Shown piece after piece: positions 45,520 through 55,936 of a stretch of 64,000 nucleotides of DNA. The stretch's first letter is position 1; every line of letters begins with the position of its first letter. The translations under genes and the position numbers were made by a program. Origin of the DNA: Paramarasmius palmivorus (Eukaryota > Basidiomycota > Agaricomycetes > Agaricales > Marasmiaceae); assembly GCA_037176845.1 (NCBI GenBank), contig JAYKXP010000083.1, forward strand, positions 124,001-188,000, given 5' to 3'. Below the pieces are notes generated by a model that saw only the letters and a list, made by a program, of their open reading frames with translations, made no database searches and was not told where the DNA came from.

Positions 45520-45861
45520 CTAAATCAATGCTTTAACTCGAAAATTCAGATAAATAGTAGGCGAATACGAGCGTCTTTTTGTCAAGACTTGTGATAGCTT
45601 CATCCCAATAGCCTCATATCGTTCAACGGTGGACTCGACTGTTTGTGAATCAACATCGCCAGGTCTTGTCCGAAAACGACAGAGATGGGCCAGCATGACG
45701 TCGTTGGTCAAAGCAGGGTGCGAACGCAAAATCTGTTGTGAAGTAGAGCGGCCACCTCCGACATACCCAAACCTCCGAGATGACCAGAACAAGACCAGTA
45801 TAGTTCCGATAAGATCGGTGTCCTTGGTCCGACAACTCTTCCCGTATACGAAACTGGCCAT
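45520..45861 (-). CDS. hypothetical 113-aa protein
   Basis: ORF from ATG 45861-45859 to a stop at 45520: MASFVYGKSCRTKDTD, then a hydrophobic stretch LIGTILVLFWSSRRFGYVGGG, then SHPALTNDVMLAHL and TVERYEAIGMKLSQVLT. Relative to the duplicate at 18970 the indels are 3 nt or sum to multiples of 3, which hints at protein-level selection, although the duplicate carries a nonsense codon. One possible membrane segment near residues 17-30. It faces the same way as, and ends about 250 bp upstream of, the ATG of paralog 2. Could also be spurious. Confidence 0.4.
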   Translation of the reverse strand: MASFVYGKSCRTKDTDLIGTILVLFWSSRRFGYVGGGRSTSQQILRSHPALTNDVMLAHLCRFRTRPGDVDSQTVESTVERYEAIGMKLSQVLTKRRSYSPTIYLNFRVKALI

Positions 45862-46335
45862 GATGTGTACCGTGGTATGCACTAACTAATCATTGATATT
45901 TCCCCAACACGAGGATTATCACCTTGCCACCAGTGGTAAGCCTTGCTCATATGGACACTCCCAGGTCGATTATGTTTCGGTGTGTTAAAGAGATTTAATG
46001 ATGGGCATCCGTCACAGTCAATGTGCCAAACCGACTTTTATTGTCGTTATCTCCCCATCCCTTGTGTGTAAATCAATCTTTTCGACAGGTAATGACGAAG
46101 GACTTTATCGGGAAGCATCGCATACTTACGGTGGACTGAGGTTAAAAGTAGTCTTTGCGAAGGGAGCTTGTCATGATTAAACACCTCAAACGTCCGAGTA
46201 CAGGGGCGTTCGCTAGTATCAGTTGGATAGCCGAGATACAGTTTCGCCAGAGATGGAACTGATTTGATACTAACAGAGATTTTAAGTCGGAATTTGATTG
46301 TCACAAGCAAAATACTCGTTGTAAAGGGTGTCAGT

Positions 46336-46439
46336 AGCCCACCGCGAGGGTCGAACTCGCAGCCTTCAGATCTACATTTGGCAAGTGAAAGAGACATGTC
46401 ATAAAAGTCTGACGCTCTATCCGATTGAGCTAGGCGGGC
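46336..46439 (-). tRNA. tRNA-Lys(UUU) with intron
   Basis: GCCCGCC/GGTGGGC acceptor, perfect TCAGA/TCTGA anticodon stem, loop CTTTTA giving anticodon TTT, normal T arm, and an intron of about 30 nt after position 37. It is the intact counterpart of 19478. The body differs from the CUU genes essentially at the wobble base. Confidence 0.88.
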
Positions 46440-46477
46440 ATGCCGTCAAAGACTTATTACTGCTTTATACTGGGGGC

Positions 46478-46840
46478 CGTGTGGTTGAGTAGGCAGATTG
46501 ATGACGCAAGCGGTGGTTCAACATTCATCTTCGGTTTTGCTTTTTGTACGCTATTTCACCCAAACGACTTTGTCCAACGGTTAGAAGCTCTCGACTTCCA
46601 GATCGCCATCTGGAACTCTTACAGGTAAGGACTCCGATCGCCGTTATAGCTGCGAGTCATGAATTCAAGTGGCGAATACATCACAGTAAATGAGCCGAAC
46701 CATTTTTCGTAGTTCTCGTTCTCATTCCCCTTACATCCCCATCCCTTATCTTGACTACGATTCAATAACAGATCGTCTACTGATTCGATTATGGTATCAA
46801 TGATTTTACGCTCGAACAACCCGCCTGGCTCTTGAAGCAC
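46478..46840 (+). pseudogene. P-family module and fragment (within arm 2)
   Basis: ccgtgtggttgag (decayed E box) and GATGACGCAAGCG 46500-46512, then an exon-like frame ending VQRLEALDFQIAIWNSY before gtaagg at 46626. Similar end phrases (LVQVLG before gtgag) occur in locus 7. The rest is not conserved. Confidence 0.4.
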
Positions 46841-47119
46841 CTACAGAGTAGCGGGGATGGAGAACGAGCAGGCTACTAGTACAAGCGTGGTCTTCAATAT
46901 CGCCGAGAAGATGAATTTCAATGGTATCCAGAGCTGAATGGTTTTCCGGCTGGGTCCCTTAAACTAATAGCGGTAATCCATTGCCAGAGAATCGATTGGA
47001 TGTGGAACTGGTTAACAGGAACGGCAGCAGTACGGAATTGATGGTAATAGAGATTGTAGGTCAAAACGACCGTGATTTCCCTGTAATAAGCAAAAAAGTA
47101 AGCAGAAAGAGTTGGTAGT

Positions 47120-47193
47120 AGCCCACCGCGAGGATCGAACTCGCAGTCTTCAGTATAGAGTTGTGTCGTTCTATCCGACTGAGCTAGGCAGGC
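47120..47193 (-). pseudogene. tRNA-Lys relic without intron
   Basis: GCCTGCC...GCTCAGTCGGATAGAAC, anticodon arm ACACAACTCTATACTGA (unpaired), then GCGAGTTCGATCCTCGC GGTGGGC. D and anticodon stems are broken while the T arm and acceptor are kept. Homologous to the truncated relic at 19585. Confidence 0.68.
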
Positions 47194-47228
47194 ATGGAGT
47201 TGCAGGCTTGATGCTGTACCATACCCGA

Positions 47229-48425
47229 CACGTGGTGGAGCAAGGCACGTTGATGACGCAAGCACTGGTTTTTTTTTTTGATTTTGAACCGCAACGCCCA
47301 TCGTCGCTTTGGCTCTTCCACCCAACAGACTTAGTCCAAGTCTTAGGGTGAGTTATTATGTTCGTCGTTCTGTTCATCTTCTCAATAATCGTCTAGTCTG
47401 TATCTCGTCAACGGCTCCCAACGAGGCACACACTCTTCTTCGATTCCAAGCTTCGAGTTCTATCCGCCAGCTACCATTCATCTCAAGCCGACTCCGTGAC
47501 CGATATCAGCTCCCAAGTCCATACCCAAGGCAGTCCTAGTGTTGGGTTGTAGTGGGAAAATTGAATCCCGTGGTGAGTGGTGACGCGTTTCCTTTGGCCT
47601 TGTCTCATACAGAACGGTTTCCTAGGACTACGCACGACAAGCTCAGATATAGAATGTCAGCCTACCATGCCCGTTTACTTCGCTTCCTTCCTTCACTCAA
47701 GTCGCCCCACGGAAGTTCCTGTACCTTCCCCTGCTTATCGTTCCTCAAGTTCACCCCCACGAACACCCTCAGCCCTAGGAAGAGAACGAGGGAGTAGAAG
47801 ATATTGGGTCGAAGCCCTACTGTGCAGGTACGTGGCTTTCGGTTATCTTTCTCTCGGGGTCTCATACGTCATTTCTAGCCTCTGAAACCTGCCCTCATCC
47901 ACCGTAAAACCAGTAACCATCCTGAACGTTAGCCGAAAAACGACAATGCAATCTCTTGGCCTTCCATCTTCACACCCTCCGTCAACTAAACGCCTTACCC
48001 CACATCTAACCCTCCCCGTGCATGTCCCATCAGCCCCGCCGGTGTCATACTCAAACCTGGCCCAATCCGGGTATCCCCCAACGGTGGGTGCTCGCATATA
48101 TTTCCCTTCCTCCTCTATGACGACTCATGTTACCATCAGGCTCGAATACAACCCACTTCTCGCCCCTTCTCTACCTCTCTACCCCAAGACACCTTGCCGT
48201 TCCCTCCCATTCGGCGTTTCATCGGGCTTGGAAGGAATGGGGTGTGCAAAGGCGCAGAGGATGGGGTCGTTTCTACATGTCTTCACATCCTCCTTCCGTT
48301 ACCATCTATATGCGGATATTTTCGCCCCTAGACCAAAGGGGGCTCTCTGTCGAACGTGGATCTCTTGGAATCATCGCTCTCTATGCGCTGCTTCCATAAT
48401 CCACCTTACGTGCGCCTTGCTATCA
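47229..48425 (+). pseudogene. P-family locus 7, between tRNA-Lys relic and tRNA-Gln
   Basis: CACGTGG 47229-47235 and GATGACGCAAGC 47252-47263; first exon-like frame ends WLFHPTDLVQVLG at gtgag. Later segments: APNEAHTLLRFQASSS (as in locus 3), then a stretch ending KFTPTNTLSPRKRTRE, followed near 47826 by gtacgtgg, which aligns with LKLTPMNTLIARKSTR at 52350-52390. The final part (AFHRAWKEWGVQ) aligns with AWL segments at 33170 and 36840. The pieces do not join in one frame. Product unknown. Confidence 0.45.
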
Positions 48426-48516
48426 GGTGCTAGTGTGTAGTGGTTATCACTCGGGATTCTGATGATTCGGCATTGTTATCGTTCCCGAAACCCAGGTTCG
48501 AATCCTGGTAGCACCT
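48426..48516 (+). tRNA. tRNA-Gln(CUG) with intron
   Basis: GGTGCTA/TAGCACC acceptor, anticodon arm CGGGA TTCTGAT ... TCCCG (CTG), T arm CCAGGTTCGAATCCTGG. An intron of about 19 nt differs from that of the 8291 copy. Only positions 8-9 differ (GT for TA). Likely functional. Confidence 0.9.
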
Positions 48517-49057
48517 ATGGAGGCAATAAAACGTCATATTACGACCCTTCGTTGCCGCACATCTGGTATTTTTTGTTCCTCGCTCAATTCACGGCACTTG
48601 CTTCTATCCCGATGCCATCGGTGATCCAAATGGATAGCGATTCACCACGGGGATCCGATGCAAGTCAAGCGTCTGGGGTATCCTTGACGAATAAAGAAGT
48701 TGGGAATACCTTCAATTCACTCATTCACGACCTCTCGGTTTCACGCTTGTTCATCTTCACTTCCGGTTGAGTTTTCGTTCATCAAGCACCAGGCAAGGAT
48801 TGGAGGTCACGCGAAACCTAACTCTGACTGCCTTTCAGTAGCGCGTTGTCATCTTCTTATCGTCACTCATGGGCGTTTAAATTTCCGAAATGAAATCCCC
48901 GGCTTCTCGGTCCCGTGCTCGTTCTTCATCTACACGTGTAAATTCCGCGATTGCTTCGATCGTGATCCGAACGCCTGGGTATCGGTTTTAACTGCCAACC
49001 GTGTTGCAGCTGTCTTCTGTCGCAGATGTGTAACGGCTTTCGTGGATACTGTACTTA

Positions 49058-49133
49058 GGTGTTGTGGCATGTTGGTTATCACGCCCGGAGCAGCGATATC
49101 CTCCCTCACCTGGGTTCGAATTGGGAAGCACCT
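49058..49133 (+). pseudogene. tRNA-Gln-like relic
   Basis: GGTGTTGTGGCATGTTGGTTATCACGC ... ACCTGGGTTCGAATTGGGAAGCACCT. 5' D-arm and B-box remnants only; no anticodon arm. Lies 0.54 kb after the intact tRNA-Gln. Confidence 0.55.
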
Positions 49134-50618
49134 TTAATGATTATGGGTTTCTGTTTTTGTTTTGTTGGTCAATTAGTTGTTGACGGTTGGAGAAAAGGTG
49201 TTATGGGGGTATCGATCCTTTCTGTTTTTTTTTATTAAGGCGGCGAAATTGGCGGTGAGGGGCTCGATGACTGTATGTTCAACAGATTGACAGAGCTGCT
49301 CAACCCCCTGATAATGGGATCCAAGTCCAGGGTCTTTTGATACACAAGGTCCCCAAAGCTCTTGAGTCTAGGAAGTAATCGCTAAAAGACCAAAAGCAAA
49401 GTCAGTGTATAGTGTTAATGTTGCATGGAATGTCATGACGACCATTAAATATCATACAGTTGATAACCTACCGTCGATGATGTCTAACCCCTAACCCTGA
49501 ACAAATAAATCTGTACGTCTTGATTCTAACAGCCCTCTGAGACGAGATGCTTCTTCGATGGTAAGAGTGCGCGTATTACGTGCACCAGCCTCAGCACGCG
49601 TTTCTATTTCATCCTCGCGTACTCTTCATATAATTGCAGCAGTGTAAATTGTTCGCTTCTAACATAGTCCGAATTCTCACTTCACGTACAAACGGTTTAT
49701 CGGGTTTTATCGATTTGGACATTACATATAAAAGGGTCATCGGGTTTTCCTGTGACGATACAGGCCCTGATGTAGCGTTTACACCGGTGAAGCCTTGATA
49801 CAACTTGAAGCGGTAAGGTAAGGTATAAAGGCCTGAAAAGCACGACAATCCTAAAATTGCAATTGGGAGTAAAAGACAACGTACAGGTAAGTTACCGGCC
49901 ATAGAGGTAGTATGTATGAGGGTGCTTATCGAGAGCGTCATGGGTGTTCTTCATGACGAGAAAGTATGATGAAAAAGGATCCTTAACCCAGCGTACCACA
50001 TCTCACTTCTGGAGTCGTCGATAAATACTAGATCAACGGTTATGGAGGATACAGGGCTGTTGCGGGCACCGGAAGGCGTCAACGCTTTGGTTTTGCTTTG
50101 GCTAGGACTTAAATGACTTACCTTGAGCGAAAACCTCCTGTCTACACTTCAGCGAGTGCACGAGCTAAATACGCATATTTTCTCCGCCGATGTAACACGG
50201 ATCCGCATAGAGTACACGTGGTCGTGAGTATTGAGGCCCCGTTGATCGAAAGGCTTGACTCGGAGTATCTGTCTGTGGATTGGGTTTGCGGCCTCTTGTT
50301 GTAGGCGTTAGAGCAATTGGTGAGGTGTGTACTATGATCACTCACAACATTCTTACATTCCAGGAGATCAGTATAAGAACTTGTGGATCTTTAATGCGAG
50401 AATTATGTGGATAGATCTCGTGTAGTATATCCAACCTTATCCACAGAAAGAACCATCAGTACCGCAACACAACTCACTAAGACGTTATCTGCACACCTTC
50501 CAATTTTGTATGCAATCATCAGACAGAAATAGATCCTGGAAAAAGACCTGAAGGCTAGTCGAAAATGGCGGTAAAGAACGAGAAAGGATGGCGCTTTGCC
50601 GCGGAGATAACGAGAATG
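49134..50618. other. gene-poor region
   Basis: A minus-strand open stretch (49941-49609) has one hydrophobic run (RCLLLPIAILGLSCFSG) but no family signature. It might be a far-decayed 7TM exon 5 or chance. A short taacccctaaccctga at about 49487 is too brief to call a telomeric remnant. Nothing else supported. Confidence 0.35.
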
Positions 50619-51240
50619 CCACGTGGATGGTTCAGGTACAATGATGACGCAAGCGCTGGATGATTGGATGATTTTCAACTTTTTTTTGACCTAGACCCCG
50701 TTCACGCAAGAGCGTTGCCGAGTGATGGCGTGGCTCTGGAAGGAGCTGCCACTGATACCAGACGTCTCGTAAGGTGAGTCTATCCTGGCTGCAGCTCCCA
50801 CATCCTCTCACACGTCCTTTTTCGGGACGCAGCCAATTCTCTCCTTTTTCTAGAGCCCTTCTGAGCAGCATTCAAACAGTCTCCGCCACGCGAACATCCC
50901 CCGCCTTCTTCGTACATCGACAACTCCGGCTGCGACCCTCGCCAAATATACTTTGTTTGTTGGAATCTACGGAGCGTGTGACTGAATGTGATGGGTAGGA
51001 ATGCGTCATTACTCACCCACGGCCACCTTCTGAATGAGGTTCTCGATGAAAGTGTAACGGTAAGGGCGAGGAAGAGGGTTATACGATGGGCAGGGCGTGG
51101 CGGGCAGGTAGTGGATGTGGGAGCTCGACATTCAAGCAAGGCGGTATACAAAGGAACAGACGACCATATGCGAAACGGGTATTCAGACGCATGGCAAAGG
51201 AGATTGTATGCTCAACTTAGCACCGGGAGGATGAACATGT
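50619..51240 (+). pseudogene. P-family locus 8
   Basis: CCACGTGG 50619-50626 and GATGACGCAAGCG 50643-50655, then gtaaggtgagt (50770-50780), a position equivalent to the first intron of other copies. Its closest relative is locus 11 at 62.7 kb, with which it shares ttcaggtacaatgatgacgc / ttcaggcactacaatgatgacgc and the donor region caaggtgagttcctcc / taaggtgagtctatcc. No conserved tRNA-Lys beside it. The long open frame on the plus strand (50988-51242) has no recognised domain. Confidence 0.4.
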
Positions 51241-51252
51241 AGGAATGGTATC

Positions 51253-51843
51253 CTATTTGAGCCCAGTCTTCGTGCTTTCATCCCTCCGATCAGTGATGTC
51301 CAATAGCCATGCACACTGGAGAGTGTGTGAAGAGAAGAACGATGGCAGGGTCAATACGCGGTCGAATGAGAGGCACGTTGGCGCAGTGGGATGTGTGAAA
51401 GGGGAGGAAGGGTAGAGCGTAGAGATCTGTAGGAACCGTTGATTGGCCTGCGAAGCCAGCAACGGTACGTTCTCGCTCACCTAAGGTCCTCTTTCCAGCA
51501 GTAACGACGTGCGAGAACATCATCTGGTGAGCCAAAGGCGAACACGGCTTTTTTTAGACAGTACTTTTGACAAGGATGTCGATGGAACTATCTCATCTTG
51601 AGCAGGTCGTCGGCGTCGGGAAGTGGTGTTGAGTGTCGAGGGTTAAACTAGGATGAACGTTTGAACGATGCATGAGAACACAAGAAATGCAATGAAGACA
51701 GATGCAAACTTGATCCAAATCCTTCCTCGCCACACATTCTAAAGTATCTGTGGAGAAATAGAGAGCAGACACTAGAGCGATGATGGGTTCAAAAATCAAC
51801 AAACTACGCTTGCGTCATCAGCTGTGCCTGACAAACCACGTGG
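51253..51843 (-). pseudogene. P-family locus 9, minus strand
   Basis: Read leftwards from the shared CCACGTGG (51836-51843): GATGACGCAAGCG (51819-51807), gttgatttttgaac, an exon-like ctttagaatgtgtggcgagga (as in locus 6), cgacgacctgctcaagatga, and a terminal segment STLYPSSPFTHPTAPTCLSFDR ... SHTLQCAWLLDIT, which aligns with TAILPVSTPSASQSYAQRL ... AWLGMF of locus 6. Its distal part matches 13880-14240. Confidence 0.5.
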
Positions 51844-51865
51844 CAGCAAGTGGATGACGCAAGCG
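51807..51865. promoter_or_regulatory. divergent double module around one CACGTG palindrome
   Basis: CGCTTGCGTCATC (51807-51819), CCACGTGG (51836-51843) and GATGACGCAAGCG (51853-51865). The single E box serves two oppositely oriented TGACGCAA boxes, with P-type loci running away on both sides. It has the layout of a bidirectional promoter. TGACGCAA resembles composite ATF/CREB-C/EBP bZIP half-sites, and CACGTG is a classic bHLH site; binding is inferred only. Confidence 0.55.
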
Positions 51866-52560
51866 CTCCTTTGTTGATTTTAACCCGCTCTTCGTTGCTG
51901 TCACTACGAGTGAACTGCAATGTCCGTCGTCGCATTTGCCCTTGGTTGCTATTCTCCCCAAAAGACTGTGAGCTATTGTGGTCTTTCTGCTATTGATGTT
52001 CTCAATCGTCGTCTAGTATCCCAACTCGACGACCCGTATCTCGTCCACATCCGCTATCGAATACACCACCGTCTCCAGCTCGCAGGTCGAATAGCTTCGT
52101 ATTTTTCGCGGCTCCCGAGTGTTATAGGTCGTAAGTCGTGATTGAATCCCATGGTGAGTTGTTACGTTTTTCCTTCAGTATCGTCCATAAACTATGATAT
52201 CCTAGGGAAACGTACGATGAAAACCTTCACGTATGAAATGCTCGTCTATCAAACTCGTTCATCTCGCTTCCTCTCTTTCAGCTCAAGCCAACACAAGGAA
52301 GCTTGTTGTGTCTTTTCGCGTCCTCCTCAGCTCATCATCGGCTCGTTCTCAAGCTCACCCCCATGAATACCCTTATCGCCCGGAAGAGCACGCGGAGTAG
52401 AAGGTATAGGGATATACGCAGACTTTGCAGGTACGTGGCTGTTAGGTTATACTCCTCTCAATATTTTATGCGTAGTTTCTGGCCTTCGCAACAGAACACC
52501 GGATTCCTCACCCCAATTCCAGTAGCCAGCTAGAAGGTGAGAATCGGGGATCCGGCGAAC
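51844..52560 (+). pseudogene. P-family locus 10, plus strand
   Basis: Follows the divergent module: cgctcttcgttgctg, an exon-like YLVHIRYRIHHRLQLAG, a donor at atggtgagttg (52151), then SCLFASSSAHHRLVLKLTPMNTLIARKSTR and caggtacgtggctg (52428), aligned with locus 7 at 47750-47835. A single continuous frame cannot be assembled. Confidence 0.42.
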
Positions 52561-52970
52561 AATAACGCAATTTTAATAATGCTTGTCAGCTCGCCCATAA
52601 CACATATCCTGTCAAACCCACCCTTATCCAAACGCTAGTTACAAACCATCCCTGTGCACGTCAGCTTCGCCGATAGGAAAGTAGATTGCTAGCAACAATA
52701 TTTTTGCACGGGAACTTGCATTTGGGGCATGCAAATGACGTCAAATCAATAGTAGAAGTTTGTTTGCTCTTCATTACCTTGGGGAGTATTACACTAAAGT
52801 GCATACAGGCGGGGTATGAACGAACTCCGCCTGATGATATAGAGCGAATTGTTTGAATGCTATGCTCACTGACTACACGAGTATGCGTAGGGAGTGCTCG
52901 GACAGGCCTCGGAACATTGAGACTCAGTTATCAATAACCTGAGTGCACTTGAATACACTTTGAATACGAC

Positions 52971-53533
52971 TCAAGTCAACGAGTAGGCCTCAGTAGACAT
53001 TGACTTGATCTTGACGTGACCCCATGGAAGGGAGGAACGGGGTGTACAGCGGAAGAGAAAATGGATCGTTCCTACGCTCGTGGAGATGAGAAGGTTCCAA
53101 ACGATCTCCTGGCGAGTTTGCGCCTTCGAAAGATTAGATATTGTACAAGTGCAAATATTGAATGTAGGGGTCAAAGTCAAAGGTCGGGTTGGATCCAGCA
53201 AGTGAAGCAAGGGGCTGAAAATGAATGAGCAACGTCAGATGAAAGTCAGCATTTTATCACTCACCGCCGCTGATTTTTCGCATGTAGAACTTGGGGGTGT
53301 TGAGCGAAGGAAGGATAGAAATCCCTAGACAGTATATCGATAGGGATGTCCGGCATCATAGGGGATATGATTTCTGGAATGGCTTGAACGGGGAAGACAT
53401 CGAGACGAAAACAATCAACCAAACATTCACCCGCAACCCGTCTTCCTAGAATCTGTGAAGGAAGTTAGAGTGTTGCACGTATCCGGCCCGGGGCTGAATA
53501 ATATCCTCTATCTGTAGGTACCTTTTCGGGCAT
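52971..53533 (-). CDS. tentative three-exon hypothetical protein, 147 aa
   Basis: Exons 53533-53522 (MPEK), 53452-53265 and 53214-52971 on the minus strand. Donors are gtacct and gtgagt; acceptors cttcacag and attttcag. The 444 nt read through in one frame: ILGRRVAGECLVDCFRLDVF, IPEIISPMMPDIPIDILSRD, then PLLHLLDPTRPLTL and ending STEAYSLT. No known domain. Against it: exon 3 lies antisense to sequence related to P locus 7 (about 48220-48290), and open stretches of this size arise by chance. Confidence 0.28.
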
Positions 53534-53742
53534 CCTCAATGATGCAATACCAACGACGAAACAAGAAAGTAGTTACTCAAACCCGAATAGAACACTGATA
53601 TCCAGAACAAGCAGCACGTTGCTGATGGAATATGAATGGACGGTGCAAAGGCATGGTCACTAATCGAAGATTCCATATTCAAAGACCATATGATTGAGCT
53701 TTTTTACACTTACACCAATAAATAACAGAACTCGCCTCCTTT

Positions 53743-55126
53743 CTAAGCTACTTGGGAACGTTCCAAACCTTCACCAGTCTCGACATCCCGTGAGGCTCCA
53801 ATAACAATCACACCACGAGACAAGGTCTCTTTATCACGACCACGAATTTCTTCCTGTGGCCGCCCCTGCGCGTTTTCGGCTTGTGATGCATCGATGGTCA
53901 TCATTTCCGTCCTCAAATCATTGAATGCGATACCTAAGCTAACGCGGACAATGACGATCGATGTAGTGATACCCTGGATAACGTGCTTAGAAGGTACCAA
54001 GTGATGGGATAAAGTATGATCCCTCACGCAAAGAGATGGCCACATACGAGACATGTCAATCACAAGAGAATTGAGTTGGGAGCGGAGTGCCGTCTCATGC
54101 AATTGAACGCCATATTCCAATAAGAGCTGGATAATCACAATGGCGATCAAAAATATGGAATAAACGATCCCAGATTCGAGGCTACATATGTTTTTTTATT
54201 AATATCAGAACGACTTCAGAGGTAAATTGTAAAGCTCACGTTACAGAAATGACAGTTCTATACATATTTTGTGGTCTGTGCCCAATATATTGCGTGACCT
54301 GTCGACTTATATTGTGAATCTTGAATGCTAGGTACACTTTTGAATTATGCATCGCGGATTCGATATGAGTAACACCCACCTATGAGTGCAGAAAGGATTA
54401 GGTTATTCATGGCCGTTCCCATCATTGAGATAAAATCCTCAGGGTTAGCAATTCCGAGACCTATGTGAGTAATAAAATGTGCATAAGGCCCAACTGATTA
54501 ACGATCATATCTCGACGAATCATTACCATGTAATCCCACTGAAAACAGCGTGGGGACGATGATTATTCTCCATTTTCTTCCCCAAATTACGTAGCATCGC
54601 CATAACTAAAGGCATATGGACAAGTTACTCGGTCAGGCTCTGACAAACAACATTAGATGTGCGTACCAGAATGGTGTCCGCTATGGCACTTGACAATTTG
54701 TGAGTCAGGTAGTAATGGAATGACATAAATCAGGATGCTCCATACCTACTAACTGGACCTGCAAATAAACAAAGTTTAAAACTCCGTTGGTCGATATCGT
54801 CCTGTCGCAATATCGCAATGTCTATCGATGTGCCGATAACAAGCGATAACGATGCAAGAATGAAGATTGCCATATTAGCCAATAGGTTATATTTCTTTAA
54901 TGCCTGGTCTCGCTTCCACAGAATATGCATACAGATCCCGAATGTGACCGCATATATTCCTATGGATGGTGAGGACACTCGTTATTGAACGACCAAAAGT
55001 GTTACTCACCGAATATCACTGAGTTTATCTGCGATAGAAACTGTAAGGATTTGAACGATTGAAGCCAAGAACGCTTACCACAGCGGAAATCATGAAAAGG
55101 TTCGACTCCTCAGTTCCCAATGACAT
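53743..55126 (-). pseudogene. 7TM GPCR-like family gene, copy I (one-base frameshift)
   Basis: All nine exons on the minus strand: 55126-55079, 55028-55010, 54959-54746, 54688-54667, 54605-54527, 54461-54380, 54327-54240, 54181-54028, 53973-53743. Splice sites and motifs are intact (YAVTFGICMHILWKR, AIADTILLWRCYVIWGRKW, LESGIVYSIFLIAIV, SIVIVRVSLGIAFNDLRTEM, tail VIVIGASRDVETGEG). The sum is 937 nt, one too many. Exon 6 is 82 nt instead of a multiple of three, because of a GGGG run (54413-54416 as CCCC on plus) where three would restore AMNNLILSALI. Either a recent frameshift or a sequencing error in a homopolymer; corrected length would be 311 residues. Confidence 0.75.
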
Positions 55127-55835
55127 GCCAAAAAGCTCAATACGGGGGGGTAAGAAAGGGTATTGGTTCCTCTGACCACTGGTACTGGTTATATTACGTC
55201 GTTATGATCATCATCACAAAGCCGATGTCTGGTGACATGGTGGAAGATTGATAACTCGCCTCCCCTGGTTCATTCGTGATGAACAGTAGATGTGGCGCAC
55301 GATTGCAACTTCCCGATCACTGATGCTGATCTATGCAGGAGATGAGAAGAATAGCAAAGTGGAGAATCAATGAGAATAGATAAGCTGGAGGCACAAACAA
55401 TCTGGTGATAACGAATTGAAGTATAAAGAAGCGATCAGGATTTTGTGTGAGATATAGAACAGTCATATCAGATTATCATACACACCAGAAAGGGAAAAAA
55501 ATCTGCTCGGAGGAATTGGGTGCAGCAAGTGCCCATATCAACGAAGGTTTCAACTATCATTGGATATTTGAAAGTATCCTCTCAGCTGATACTCCTGTCG
55601 GAATTCAGTCGGCATGATTCACCTCAGAAAAAAATTGACATATCAGGAGCAGTTTCGACTCGAACTGATATATCAGGTTTCTCCCCATCCTCTCTCCAAG
55701 CGGAATTTTTTCCCTTTCCGGTGTGATAGACCGATATGCCCTGTCGTCGGTTTGTCCTAGGGTCTAGGCGGGGGTCTATTCGGATCGATTTGGTCATTCA
55801 AAAAGAGTATAAAAGATTAGCAATTGTGGTTTACA
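55127..55835. other. 5' flank of copy I
   Basis: No supported gene. A cccctccttctcg-type promoter cannot be discerned. Two tatcagg repeats near 55640-55680 are short. Confidence 0.3.
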
Positions 55836-55936
55836 TTCTCCCAGATTCGAGGCCCGGAGTGTCCATTTAGGTTTCCGAAAGGTAAATGAGCGACTCACGT
55901 TGCGGAGAATACCGTGCGGTACATATACCTCCTGAT
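55836..55936 (-). pseudogene. 7TM family fragment (copy N: end of exon 7, intron, start of exon 8)
   Basis: The minus strand reads MYRTVFSAT at 55935-55899, a gtgagtcgc donor, then a decayed intron and CCTCGAATCTGGGAG (start of exon 8). The adjacent 55970-56110 matches the 3' flank of copy I at 53600-53740 (agaccatatgatt..gctttttt, gcctcctt), so a tandem copy of I has been mostly lost. Confidence 0.6.

Larger units (their letters stand above)
43870..47560. repeat. segmental duplication, arm 2 (partner about 16905-19980)
   Basis: Same order and orientation as arm 1. It is longer because about 680 bp (46440-47119) lies between the tRNA-Lys(UUU) gene and the tRNA-Lys relic. That extra DNA itself begins with a P-type module (GATGACGCAAGCG 46500-46512). 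Confidence 0.8.

Noticed and set aside
49480..49500. Interstitial telomere-like string taacccctaaccctga
   Set aside because: Only two imperfect TTAGGG-type units; this length occurs by chance and no array or subtelomeric context is visible.
52971..53210. Single-exon 79-aa minus-strand gene
   Set aside because: It starts at a non-ATG codon and is better explained as the third exon of the tentative three-exon model, itself of low confidence.
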